From the NCBI RefSeq assembly GCF_900100435.1, contig NZ_FNEX01000018.1, positions 104,161-168,160 on the forward strand: 64,000 nucleotides of DNA, given 5' to 3'. Positions 44,826 through 54,108 of the stretch are shown in pieces; the stretch's first letter is position 1, and each line of letters begins with the position of its first letter. The DNA is from Pedobacter sp. ok626 (lineage in GTDB: Bacteria; Bacteroidota; Bacteroidia; Sphingobacteriales; Sphingobacteriaceae). Both the position numbers and the translations under genes were made by a program. The notes beneath the pieces are model-generated. The model made no database searches, had not been told where the DNA came from, and saw only the letters and a program-made list of their open reading frames with translations.

Positions 44826-44858
44826 AGAGTAGAGAAGTGGTGGGCACTTCTCTACTCT
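44826..44858. terminator. Strong hairpin between fecR and susC
   Basis: AGAGTAGAGAAGTG (44826-44839) and CACTTCTCTACTCT (44845-44858) form a perfect 14-bp stem with a 5-nt loop. The T-run is on the minus strand (CTCTTTTTT), and the plus strand has only AAAA after the stem. It may block antisense reading and also act as a punctuation or attenuation hairpin between the signalling genes and the transporter genes. Confidence 0.6.
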
Positions 44859-44866
44859 AAAATCCT

Positions 44867-44896
44867 GATCTGACGCATTAAACAAAGCGCCAGATC
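44867..44896 (+). promoter_or_regulatory. Second inverted repeat upstream of STN-SusC
   Basis: GATCTGACGC (44867-44876) and GCGCCAGATC (44887-44896) pair over 10 bp with one mismatch. The repeat lies 43 nt before the susC start. It could be a leader hairpin or mark the promoter region used by the ECF sigma factor. The role cannot be decided from sequence. Confidence 0.4.
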
Positions 44897-44938
44897 GTTA
44901 ACTGTCTTATTTCTGGAAAATAAAACCATATTAAATAT

Positions 44939-47900
44939 ATGAACTTTAATTTAAAAGTCTCTATTGACTTACGTTATATTATGAGAATTACATTGAGCCA
45001 TTTAATTCTATTTTTCGTATTTACGGGTGTAACCTATGCTTCTCCATCTAAAGCACAAGGGCTGTTGAATACCACTATTAGCATGAATGTAGGCGATATA
45101 AGTTTGCGGGAAGCGCTGACAGCCATCGAGAAAACCGCCAAAACAAAATTTGTCTACAGCAATACCCTGATCAATGCCAACCAAAGGGTATCGGTAAATG
45201 CTAACGGAGAAAGGTTATCCACCATACTAACAAAGCTGCTGACCGGTAACGGGATCACTTTTGAACTCTTTAATGAGCAAATCGTACTGGGAAAAGCAAA
45301 GGCTTTTCCGCCGGGGCTTACAAACGCACAAACCATTATAGCCGATGTGGTCATTACCGGTAAGGTAACTGACGAAAAGGGGCAGGCTTTACCGGGTGTA
45401 AGCGTAAAGATCAGCGGAACTACAATTGGTACCACGACCAACAGCACAGGAAGTTTTACATTAAGTGTACCCGAAGATAAAGCCAATGGTAAGCTGCAGT
45501 TCATTTACATCGGCTTCGAAAGTCAGGAAGTGGCCATCGCAAGTAAAACGAATTTTGCTATAAAATTACTGGAAGAGAAGAAAACGCTGAGTGAAATAGT
45601 GGTTATTGGTTATGGAACGCAATCTAAAAGCAAGTCTATTGGAGCAATTTCCAAAATAACTGCTGAGTCTATTGAAGAAAGACCGATTACCCGTGTTGAA
45701 CAAGCTTTACAAGGCCAAATGGCTGGGGTAACGGTACGTAGTACCTCCGGATCTCCTGGTAGCGACATCACGGTGAATGTACGTGGTGCGGCTTCTATTA
45801 CAGGTTCAACTACGCCCTTATACATTGTAGATGGCGTGCCATTAGATAACTTATCAGGTATTAACCCGTCTGACATTGCGTCTATCGACGTATTGAAAGA
45901 TGCGGCATCCGCAGCTATTTACGGAGCAAGGGGTTCTAACGGGGTAGTGATGGTGACTACCAAAAAAGGTAAATCAGGAAAACCAGTGTTCAACATTGCA
46001 GCGTATACTGCTGTGGCAACCGCTGAGAAAAAAGTAGATGTGATGAGCCCTGATGAATGGATCACATTCAGCAAAAAATATCTGGACAGACTATGGGTAA
46101 ATGCAACAAATCAAAGCGGCAGTGTAAGTCAGGCTGATCGGATTGCTTATGCCCAGTCGCTAGCCCCCCCAAACACAGTTTATCAAACCAGAGATCAATT
46201 ATTGGCAATTAGGACTGCTTATGGCATTTACGACCCTTATTGGGGAACCAGTGCGATTGAACCAATTGACTGGCAGGATGAACTATTACGTTCAGCGCCG
46301 GTTAATGACCTTCAGCTAGGTGTATCAGGTGCAACTGATGACATTAATTATTCCATTTCTGGAGGTGCATACAATCAAAAAGGAATTATTGTTGGATCAG
46401 GATATAACCGTTATTCATTAAGAGCTAATGTGGAAGCAAAATTGAGCGACCGCGTAAAATTAGGTTTAAGTCTGGCTCCTTCAATTGGAACCATTACAGG
46501 TGCGAATGTAGATGGGAAAGATAACGCCGTATCACGTGCATTAAGTTTCCCAGGCTGGGTACCTGCTGGTTCAGGAAAGATGGCAGGTTCCGATCCGTAT
46601 AAATTTTACGACGGATGGGGTCCTGGAGCAGATAACGTGAGCCCATATGTACAAGCCGTATACAATGAGCGAACAAATTCTGATTTCCGGATGAATACCG
46701 CGTTAAACACCACGGTTAAAATTATTGACGGTTTAAACGCAAATGGATTATTGGGATGGAACTATCGCAATAATTCACAAAGAACCTATAGCCCTACCTG
46801 GATTCAAGGTACTTGGAATAAGGTTGCACCAGGTGCATTGTCAACTTCAAGAAAAACAGGACTTTTTTACAACAGCCTACTTTACCAGGGAACATTAAAT
46901 TACAACAAGGAGCTGGGTAAGCATTCTATTGACGGTTTATTGGGTGTTTCACAGGAGACTTACAAAGAGGAAAGTAGCGATCAGGGATATACGGGTTTTC
47001 CAAATGACAAAACCTATGTGTTTGATCTGAAGAGAGGAACTACAATAAATCAAAACACCATATCGGCCGCGAGTAATGCATTAATTTCTTACTTTGGACG
47101 TGTACAATATTCATATGATAACCGCTATCTATTTTCTGCATCGCTTCGTCGCGATGGTTCATCCAAATTCGGACCAAACAACCGTTGGGGTACTTTCCCT
47201 GCACTTTCTGCAGGTTGGGTAATCAGTGCAGAAGATTTTGCAAAAAGTTTTGAGTGGTTAAGTACTGCAAAGGTAAGAGCAAGTTGGGGACAAACAGGTA
47301 ATGACAGGATCGGAAGTTCAAACTTCCTTTCTAATATGGGCGCTTTAAATTATCCACTGGGAGAAACGAACCAAACGGTAAATAATGGTTTCGTAGTTGG
47401 AAATATTGCCAACTCTAACCTACGTTGGGAAAAAACAGATAGTTATAATATCGGCTTAGACCTTGCTTTTATCCAAAACCGAGTTGCCCTATCAGTTGAT
47501 GCTTATTTCAAGAAAACATCTGACTTGCTACTACAAGCCCCAGTCTCATTAACCACTGGTTTTAGCAGTATGCTAGACAATATTGGAAATGTAGACAACA
47601 AAGGGGTAGATATACAGGTAAATACCATAAACTTTGTTGCACCAATAAAATGGTCGACTTCATTTAACGTTTCTATAAACCGTAATAAAATCACTGAATT
47701 AACCAATTCCAATGCTGATATTAAACTGGGACTAAACAATACCATTATTCAAAGGGTAGGCTCTCCTGTAAACTCTTACTATTTATTAGATGCGCAGGGC
47801 GTACTGAGAGAATCTGACTTTACTCAAGATGCTAATGGTAAATACACCATTCCTAAACTGCCAATCCTGACCGGCCAAAAACCGGGCGATACCAAATATA

Positions 47901-48448
47901 GGGATGCCAACGGAGATGGAAAAATAGATGCAAATGACTATATCGTTGCAGGAAACTATCAGCCTAAATTTGAATTTGGAATTACAAACAGTGTATCTTA
48001 TAAAAACTGGGACTTGTCAGTTTTACTTCAGGGACGTGTTGGTGGTGATCTGCTTTCTATTGGATCTCGCGGATGGAATAGAGCTACTGGGGATACCAGG
48101 TACAACTACATGGAAAGCTGGTTGACTAAAGCATACTGGTCTGAGGCTGAACCAGGTGATGGAAAAGTGTCTGCATTTTATTCCATCGGTAGTGAATATG
48201 ATACCAACTGGATGTACAGCGCTAGTTATTTACGCATTAAAAACGTAACACTTGGATACAATGTACCTGTGTTGAAAAAGGTTTTCAGCAGCATCAGGTT
48301 ATATACCTCATGTGACAATGTATTCATGTGGGATTCCTACTACCCTGGCTATTCTCCTGAGGGAGCTACGCAGGACAATGCATCCTCTGACTGGGGTTCA
48401 TATCCGCTGGCCAGAACGATATCTTTCGGATTATCAGCTAAATTTTAA
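44939..48448 (+). CDS. SusC/RagA-family TonB-dependent transporter with STN signalling domain (pair 3)
   Basis: A 1169-residue outer-membrane transporter. A signal peptide ends near SPSKAQ. The STN domain follows (about 43-118: ISLREALTAIEKTAKTKFVY, LSTILTKLLTGNGITFEL). Then come a carboxypeptidase-regulatory-like domain (VITGKVTDEKGQALPGVSVK, about 133-215), a plug (ALQGQMAGVTVRSTSGSPGS, TPLYIVDGVPLDN, VLKDAASAAIYGARGSNGV; about 240-345), and the barrel ending ISFGLSAKF. The STN domain is the element that contacts FecR. Together with the sigma and FecR genes just upstream it forms a complete trans-envelope signalling unit, unlike the other three SusC proteins here that lack or appear to lack STN. 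Confidence 0.95.
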   Translation: MNFNLKVSIDLRYIMRITLSHLILFFVFTGVTYASPSKAQGLLNTTISMNVGDISLREALTAIEKTAKTKFVYSNTLINANQRVSVNANGERLSTILTKLLTGNGITFELFNEQIVLGKAKAFPPGLTNAQTIIADVVITGKVTDEKGQALPGVSVKISGTTIGTTTNSTGSFTLSVPEDKANGKLQFIYIGFESQEVAIASKTNFAIKLLEEKKTLSEIVVIGYGTQSKSKSIGAISKITAESIEERPITRVEQALQGQMAGVTVRSTSGSPGSDITVNVRGAASITGSTTPLYIVDGVPLDNLSGINPSDIASIDVLKDAASAAIYGARGSNGVVMVTTKKGKSGKPVFNIAAYTAVATAEKKVDVMSPDEWITFSKKYLDRLWVNATNQSGSVSQADRIAYAQSLAPPNTVYQTRDQLLAIRTAYGIYDPYWGTSAIEPIDWQDELLRSAPVNDLQLGVSGATDDINYSISGGAYNQKGIIVGSGYNRYSLRANVEAKLSDRVKLGLSLAPSIGTITGANVDGKDNAVSRALSFPGWVPAGSGKMAGSDPYKFYDGWGPGADNVSPYVQAVYNERTNSDFRMNTALNTTVKIIDGLNANGLLGWNYRNNSQRTYSPTWIQGTWNKVAPGALSTSRKTGLFYNSLLYQGTLNYNKELGKHSIDGLLGVSQETYKEESSDQGYTGFPNDKTYVFDLKRGTTINQNTISAASNALISYFGRVQYSYDNRYLFSASLRRDGSSKFGPNNRWGTFPALSAGWVISAEDFAKSFEWLSTAKVRASWGQTGNDRIGSSNFLSNMGALNYPLGETNQTVNNGFVVGNIANSNLRWEKTDSYNIGLDLAFIQNRVALSVDAYFKKTSDLLLQAPVSLTTGFSSMLDNIGNVDNKGVDIQVNTINFVAPIKWSTSFNVSINRNKITELTNSNADIKLGLNNTIIQRVGSPVNSYYLLDAQGVLRESDFTQDANGKYTIPKLPILTGQKPGDTKYRDANGDGKIDANDYIVAGNYQPKFEFGITNSVSYKNWDLSVLLQGRVGGDLLSIGSRGWNRATGDTRYNYMESWLTKAYWSEAEPGDGKVSAFYSIGSEYDTNWMYSASYLRIKNVTLGYNVPVLKKVFSSIRLYTSCDNVFMWDSYYPGYSPEGATQDNASSDWGSYPLARTISFGLSAKF

Positions 48449-48469
48449 TCTACCATTTAATTTAAGAAC

Positions 48470-50008
48470 ATGAGAAGTTATAAAAAATATATGGTTTTAT
48501 TTTTCAGTTTGGGAACAATGGCTTTCCAATCCTGTAATAAAACAATTGATATAGCCCCGGTTGAAAATAATACATCTGGTGCATTTTACAGCAATGAAAT
48601 AGAAATCAAACAGGCAGCATTAGGAATTTATGCAAGACTGGGAAGAAACGGAACTAACACTGATTTCGCAACCGAATATTTTTGGTTAGCTTCTGAAAAC
48701 AGGTCAGACTTGTTTTATTTGGGCGGCGAGACTTCCGCACAAAATGACCAGCTTGACTTAAGAAAGTATTTAATTACTTCAAATACAACAATTGTTTCTA
48801 CAATTTTTGCGCGCTTGTATCAGGTAATCAAAGAAGCCAACAACTTACTTTATTACACTAAGGAAGGTGAATACATGCGTTACCGTGCAGAAGCAAAATT
48901 TTTAAGAGCATATGCGTATTCTGAACTGGCCAGATCATTTGGCCCTACGGCTATCATTACAAAACCTATAGAAAATCGTGAAGCAATACTTTTACCTCGC
49001 GCGCCACTGACTGAGATTTACGCACTAATTATCGACGATTTAAATTATGCCGCAGCTAATCTGGCGAAAACTTACACTGGTATTGACGCTGGCCGTGTTG
49101 GAAACCTTGCAGCTAAAGCGTTACTGGGTCAGGTTTATATGACTATGGCTGGATATCCAATGAACGATGCGACCGCATATGCAAAAGCAGAGACAGCATT
49201 TTCTGGTATTATAACAGATGTAGCTCCTCGATTTGGTCCAGTATATGCTAACCTTTTCACAGTAGCCAACGAGAATAAATTTGATTTGTTTTCCATTCAA
49301 TTTAGTTCAGGAAATGTCGGTACAGGCTCAAGCTTACCAGGTTACATTACCAGTTCTTCCTCAACAGGCAATCCATTTCCAGAGTGGATGTACAACTCAT
49401 ATACACTTCAAGGACAAGACATTCGGGTTGACACACTGTTAATCAAAGAAATGAAACTAGCTAAAGACCTCAGATTTAGGGCAAGTATTGACACTGGGTT
49501 TTATAATGCTGTTTTGAAACCAGATGGAAGCAATGCCAGTATCAGGGTAATTGTATTGAAGAACATCGTAACTAAGTTTCTGGAAAAAGATCCAGGAAAT
49601 GATAAAATAAAAGCATGGAATGATGGCCCTAGAAATTTCCCGATTATCCGTGACGCTGATGTTTATTTATTGTATGCAGAATCCCTGATCCAAAATGGGA
49701 AAGCAGGCCAGGCTAAAGAATACGTAGATAAAATCAGAGTACGTGCCGGATTAACTGCATTATCCGCTGCGCCAACAATGGCAGACATCAAACGGGAAAG
49801 AAGATTTGAATTTATAGGTGAAGGTCGCAGGTATTTTGACTTGGTGAGATGGGGTGAGGCTGAAGCCATAAGCACTTTATCAGCTTTTAAGACACACTAC
49901 TTTTCGACGTCCAATGCGGTGGCACCAACAAAAAGAGACTTGTTACTTCCAATTCCTCAAAACGAATTAAAAACACGCAACAACTGGCAACAGAACTTCA
50001 ATTATTAA
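48470..50008 (+). CDS. SusD/RagB-family lipoprotein (pair 3)
   Basis: A 512-residue lipoprotein with lipobox AFQSC and mature start NKTIDIAPVENNTSGAFY. Typical RagB/SusD features are the helices YRAEAKFLRAYAYSELARSF and LAAKALLGQVYMTMAGYP, then DVYLLYAESLIQNGKAGQAK. The closing signature is FEFIGEGRRYFDLVRWGEA and LLLPIPQNELKTRNNWQQNF. It is encoded 21 nt after the STN-SusC and should be its ligand-binding lid. A strong terminator follows 14 nt beyond its stop codon. Confidence 0.94.
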   Translation: MRSYKKYMVLFFSLGTMAFQSCNKTIDIAPVENNTSGAFYSNEIEIKQAALGIYARLGRNGTNTDFATEYFWLASENRSDLFYLGGETSAQNDQLDLRKYLITSNTTIVSTIFARLYQVIKEANNLLYYTKEGEYMRYRAEAKFLRAYAYSELARSFGPTAIITKPIENREAILLPRAPLTEIYALIIDDLNYAAANLAKTYTGIDAGRVGNLAAKALLGQVYMTMAGYPMNDATAYAKAETAFSGIITDVAPRFGPVYANLFTVANENKFDLFSIQFSSGNVGTGSSLPGYITSSSSTGNPFPEWMYNSYTLQGQDIRVDTLLIKEMKLAKDLRFRASIDTGFYNAVLKPDGSNASIRVIVLKNIVTKFLEKDPGNDKIKAWNDGPRNFPIIRDADVYLLYAESLIQNGKAGQAKEYVDKIRVRAGLTALSAAPTMADIKRERRFEFIGEGRRYFDLVRWGEAEAISTLSAFKTHYFSTSNAVAPTKRDLLLPIPQNELKTRNNWQQNFNY

Positions 50009-50022
50009 TTGAAATTTACCCC

Positions 50023-50066
50023 AATAAAAGAGGCGGATTCCTGATCAGAAATCCGCCTCTTTTATT
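50023..50066. terminator. Bidirectional terminator between SusD and sulfatase
   Basis: AATAAAAGAGGCGGAT (50023-50038) and ATCCGCCTCTTTTATT (50051-50066) are perfectly complementary over 16 bp with a 12-nt loop. A/T-rich flanks give a U-rich tail in both directions. It separates two convergent operons whose stop codons are only 68 bp apart. Confidence 0.9.
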
Positions 50067-50076
50067 GAGGTGATGA

Positions 50077-51693
50077 CTAAAACTTATCCGTTTTCCTGAC
50101 CTGTAATTTCTCAAAAGAAATCACATCCGACCGGGAAGCCCAGGCTTCATACAAAGTATTCAATTCTTTTACCTTAGCAGGATTTTGACTACTCAGATCA
50201 TTCAGTTCAGAACGGTCTTTCAAGAGATCAAACAAATGCCATTTGTTATCCGGATAGTTAGAAACCAGTTTCCAGTTTCCTTGTCTTACGGCACGGTTTC
50301 CTTCATGTTCAAAGAACAAAGCATCATGTCCTTTCCAGCTTTGACGTTTAAATAAAGGCACTAAACTCAGGCCAGTCGTTGCTTTAATTTTCTGGTCTTT
50401 GTAAACAGTGGGGTACTTCCCTCCTGCCAGATCCAGACAAGTCGCCATCATGTCAATGATGTGCCCGGGTTGTGCAACTGTTTGACCAGGTTTAACCACA
50501 GCAGGCCCATAGGCAATAAAAGGAGTTGCAGTTCCACCCTCATACTCCCAATGCTTGAACATGCGGAATGGGGTATTGCTCACATTTGCTCCTGGAAATC
50601 CATAAGCTGTAAAAGAGCTTGGATCACTGGAGAGCTTTTTACTACTTTCATAAACTTCGGGTAAAAAGCCATTGGCATTGATGCTTTCGTTGCTGGCACC
50701 ATTGTCTGACAAAAACATAATCACCGTATTTTCATCCTGTCCCAATTCTTTTAACTTTTTTCTGATGCGACCGATATTTTGATCCATACGGTCTATCATT
50801 GCTGCATACACGGCCATCTGATCATCCCAGCGAACTTTCTCTTCCTGGCTTAATGTATTCCAATCAGCAACCTTCCCATCCCGTGGCGAAAGTTTGATTT
50901 GAGGGTCAATAATCCCCGCAGCCTGCATCCGTTTAAAGCGCTCGGTTCTTAATTTGTCCCAACCCTGCATGTATTTACCTTTGTACTTTGCAATGTCTTC
51001 AGGTAGTGCCTGCAAAGGCCAATGAGGGGCCTGATAAGCCAGGTACAAAAAGAAAGGTTTACCTGTGTTTTTATTCTGTTCTATAAATTCAATGGCATAA
51101 TCCGTATAGGCATCTGTCGAATAATAATCTTTTCCAGTCCTAAACTCCTTATCATCCAGAGCTATAGTTAACTTTTGATTTTGACGATAAGGATAAGGTC
51201 CGAAATAACTCCCAGCACCATCAATCAGACCAAAATAACGATCGAAACCACGTTTACGTGGCCAATGTTCTTCTGCCTGACCAACATGCCATTTACCTGC
51301 CATTAGTGTTGTATAGCCATAAGGTTTCAAAGCCTCGGCAATAGTTACACAGTTTTGGTTCAGATAGCCTTGATAGGCAGGTTCTTTACGGGTATTCATC
51401 ATATCCCCTACACCGGCCTGATGCTGGTATAAACCTGTAAGTAAGGATGCGCGGCTCGGGCAGCAACGCGACGCATTGTAAAACTGCGTCATCTTTAAGC
51501 CCTTGGCGGCCATTTCATCAAGATTAGGCGTTTTAGTTTCAGCGCCAAAACAACCAATATCCGAATAGCCCATGTCATCGGCTAAAATCACAATAATGTT
51601 CGGTTTCTTTTTTTTGGGATCAATAGCCCCTTTGGCAAAGGCATTGCTGAAAAATAAAACTATTACAAGCAGACTAATTTTGTACATCGTCAT
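50077..51693 (-). CDS. Family S1 (arylsulfatase-type) sulfatase
   Basis: A 538-residue exported sulfatase (signal peptide ending SNAFAKG). The metal and active-site start PNIIVILADDMGYSDIGCFG is followed by the formylglycine motif CCPSRASLLTG with Cys77 as the residue to be oxidised. AGKWHVGQAEEHWP and FLSDNGASNESINANGF complete the core. It is a Cys-type sulfatase and needs a separate maturation enzyme, which is not in this window. Sulfatases are uncommon in land-plant pectin loci, so the substrate may carry sulfate or the locus may serve algal or modified pectin. It is the last gene of the GH28 operon, 2 nt after the macroglobulin-like gene. Confidence 0.92.
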   Translation of the reverse strand: MTMYKISLLVIVLFFSNAFAKGAIDPKKKKPNIIVILADDMGYSDIGCFGAETKTPNLDEMAAKGLKMTQFYNASRCCPSRASLLTGLYQHQAGVGDMMNTRKEPAYQGYLNQNCVTIAEALKPYGYTTLMAGKWHVGQAEEHWPRKRGFDRYFGLIDGAGSYFGPYPYRQNQKLTIALDDKEFRTGKDYYSTDAYTDYAIEFIEQNKNTGKPFFLYLAYQAPHWPLQALPEDIAKYKGKYMQGWDKLRTERFKRMQAAGIIDPQIKLSPRDGKVADWNTLSQEEKVRWDDQMAVYAAMIDRMDQNIGRIRKKLKELGQDENTVIMFLSDNGASNESINANGFLPEVYESSKKLSSDPSSFTAYGFPGANVSNTPFRMFKHWEYEGGTATPFIAYGPAVVKPGQTVAQPGHIIDMMATCLDLAGGKYPTVYKDQKIKATTGLSLVPLFKRQSWKGHDALFFEHEGNRAVRQGNWKLVSNYPDNKWHLFDLLKDRSELNDLSSQNPAKVKELNTLYEAWASRSDVISFEKLQVRKTDKF

Positions 51694-51695
51694 AT

Positions 51696-54098
51696 CTATT
51701 TAACCTGGTATTGTGTTCCTCCTGCTATTGGCACCCCATTGGTTGTAATTCCTTCTGCTCGGATAGAAATAGTAGCCTTAGGGTCGGCGTTTAAAAAGCT
51801 TAGTTTGGCTTCCCCCTGCTCATTTGTGCTTAACAAAGGAGCCCAAAAGATAGTTGTCCGAAGATCTTGTTTAGCCCCCGTCTTATCCTGAAATGATGGA
51901 TTGTAAAACTCACGCGCCTGATAATAACCGGGCAAGGTTGTATTTAAAATATCCAGGCTTGAACCCCTAAATGCTTCTTCTTTCAAATCCAAATTTATCA
52001 CATAGGCATCACCGCCACCATTCCTAATCAGGTGCCGCACAGTAATCTTATTCACCTGATTCATAGGTAGACTATAATAATCGAGTCTCCCAAAAATATC
52101 TTCTTGTTTGTTGACAATAATGCGGGGTACTGCCTTTTTTCCTGCCGAAATAAAAGCGATACCATCAGTGGTATCTGAAAGCGAGACACTGCCGGGAACT
52201 TTAGTGATTAAAAAATGTTCAAGGCTCTTAAAATCGTAATCTGCTGCTGTGATGTTATATACCAGATCGGGATAGCCAAAGGACATCAAGGTTTCATCCC
52301 GTAACACCAATGTTTTTTTATCCCCGCCATCAATTACCACCTCTTTTAAGTTAATCGCTTCATTTGATTTTGCGATACGATTATAGGCCATTCGTCTGGC
52401 TGCTTCGAGATCAAATGCAGATAAATCGGGCAGCATTAAGTCGCCTGCTCCTGCATTAACTTTCAACGGGTCCTTAAAAAGTGAATCCAGCATTATCCAG
52501 CCGGCCTTTTTCCCTTTCGCATCTTTTGAGGATAGCTTGAAAGGTTGGTTGCCAAACCAATTTAACCCATCCAGAAAATAGCGGCCATCTGCCATACTTT
52601 TGGTCATGTATATTTTACTATCCTGGAGCCCGTCTCCAAACAAAGTAATATTCATATCCGGAAGTGCCTTGCTCCCTATTTTCTGTCGTACTTTCCCTGA
52701 AATCGTAATTCCAGGTTCAGGCATATAACTCATTACAGGCTTTGCATCTGCCAGTTTTTTCCATAAATAATTCCGCCATCCCTGGGTCATCAGTAAAAGA
52801 TCCAGTTGTTTTGACCTTCCCGAATTCTTTTCATCAAAATACCTTGCCGGATCCTGTATATTACCTTTAATTTCAGACTCCAACCACAAATAAGAAGCAA
52901 TGTTACTTTCGTTTCCTGGCACTATAGCATCCACAGCAGCCAGCGATAAATTGGCTTTAACCGGTTTACCTTCTCCATCTACTACTTTTACCGTTAAATT
53001 GACTTGTTCTTGTGATTTATAACTTACTTTATCAGATAACACCGATAATATAACAGGCTTACCCGGTACATAGATCAGCCTTTCACAATTTGGCCGGCCC
53101 TGATCATCCAGGATGGTGATACTTGTAATACCTTGTGGCATGCCCTGTAAAGGAAACAACATGGAAACCTGTGCCTTAGCCAATTTGATTTGCTCAGTAT
53201 ACAATATACTTCCCCCATGCTTTACGGAAACGATTAAGTCTTTATTCTTAAGTTCGTTTAACATGGCTTCATTCACAGAAATTACGGCTTTAATATTGGC
53301 CGAGTCTGTAAGCACATGCAAAGAAATCCCTTTACTCAATGCATCAGGTATTGCCGTGCTAAACTTCTTACCATTTGCATAGCTTCCTTCTACCCGATAT
53401 TTAACACCGGCCTCCGGTTTAATGGTAAATATACCCAGCCCCAAATCGGTACTTTCAAAACCACCAATTTCGGCTCCATTACCAGCAATCACCTTCCCAC
53501 TTACGCGGATTCCATTTCCCTGTTGATCAAGAGCCTTAAAAGCGACAACGCCGTTAACCCCCTGTACCAAGGACCCGCCCTCTGGAAATAATTGAATAGA
53601 CTCTTGAGCTGTAGCTGCCACCAGACTTTTCTTTTTAGAAAGGGGACTGGAAATGTAAATCTTCTTTTGAAAAATAAAAAGGTCGTTAAAGTTTCGCATC
53701 CAATTGGTGTATGCCCTTAGCTGATACGAGCCTCCGGGAATGGAGTCTTTGATTTTAAAATCACCTTTGCCTAAACCCTTATCTAAACGGATTACCTTAC
53801 GATCTATGATTTCAGCAGTAGGCGAGATCAGCTCGACATAAAGGTTATTACTTGTTGCCGTTAAATTGGCACTTCTACCATTAACCAGATAAGCATTAAA
53901 CCAAAGATCTTCTCCGGCACTGTAAAACTCTCTATCTGTATGTAGATAGGTTTTTTCGAAAAACCACTGAACAGTCTTTGGAGCGATACCCACTGGTTGG
54001 ACTTTTTCCTGCGCCCGTCCAACTACAGGAGCACACAGTAGTAAAGCACAGTATACTAAAGACCGTTTAAAACTCACATTGAACTGATTACCTACCAT
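51696..54098 (-). CDS. Alpha-2-macroglobulin MG2-like secreted protein
   Basis: An 800-residue exported protein (signal peptide ending VVGRAQ). The N-terminal part is MG2-like (KTYLHTDREFYSAGEDLWFN, VIRLDKGLGKGDFKI, PGGSYQLRAYTNWMRNF), followed by further beta-sandwich domains. There is a middle carboxypeptidase-regulatory-like segment (ISGKVRQKIGSKALPDMNIT) and a region resembling a TonB plug (FGRLDYYSLPMNQVNKITVR). The C-terminus again looks like a macroglobulin strand set (TTIFWAPLLSTNEQGEAKLS). No thioester motif is seen, so protease trapping is unlikely. Such proteins recur next to SusC/D loci in Bacteroidota with unknown function. It is encoded between GH28 and the sulfatase, 10 nt after GH28, so it is co-expressed with pectin degradation. 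Confidence 0.6.
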   Translation of the reverse strand: MVGNQFNVSFKRSLVYCALLLCAPVVGRAQEKVQPVGIAPKTVQWFFEKTYLHTDREFYSAGEDLWFNAYLVNGRSANLTATSNNLYVELISPTAEIIDRKVIRLDKGLGKGDFKIKDSIPGGSYQLRAYTNWMRNFNDLFIFQKKIYISSPLSKKKSLVAATAQESIQLFPEGGSLVQGVNGVVAFKALDQQGNGIRVSGKVIAGNGAEIGGFESTDLGLGIFTIKPEAGVKYRVEGSYANGKKFSTAIPDALSKGISLHVLTDSANIKAVISVNEAMLNELKNKDLIVSVKHGGSILYTEQIKLAKAQVSMLFPLQGMPQGITSITILDDQGRPNCERLIYVPGKPVILSVLSDKVSYKSQEQVNLTVKVVDGEGKPVKANLSLAAVDAIVPGNESNIASYLWLESEIKGNIQDPARYFDEKNSGRSKQLDLLLMTQGWRNYLWKKLADAKPVMSYMPEPGITISGKVRQKIGSKALPDMNITLFGDGLQDSKIYMTKSMADGRYFLDGLNWFGNQPFKLSSKDAKGKKAGWIMLDSLFKDPLKVNAGAGDLMLPDLSAFDLEAARRMAYNRIAKSNEAINLKEVVIDGGDKKTLVLRDETLMSFGYPDLVYNITAADYDFKSLEHFLITKVPGSVSLSDTTDGIAFISAGKKAVPRIIVNKQEDIFGRLDYYSLPMNQVNKITVRHLIRNGGGDAYVINLDLKEEAFRGSSLDILNTTLPGYYQAREFYNPSFQDKTGAKQDLRTTIFWAPLLSTNEQGEAKLSFLNADPKATISIRAEGITTNGVPIAGGTQYQVK

Positions 54099-54108
54099 TA
54101 TGATATGA

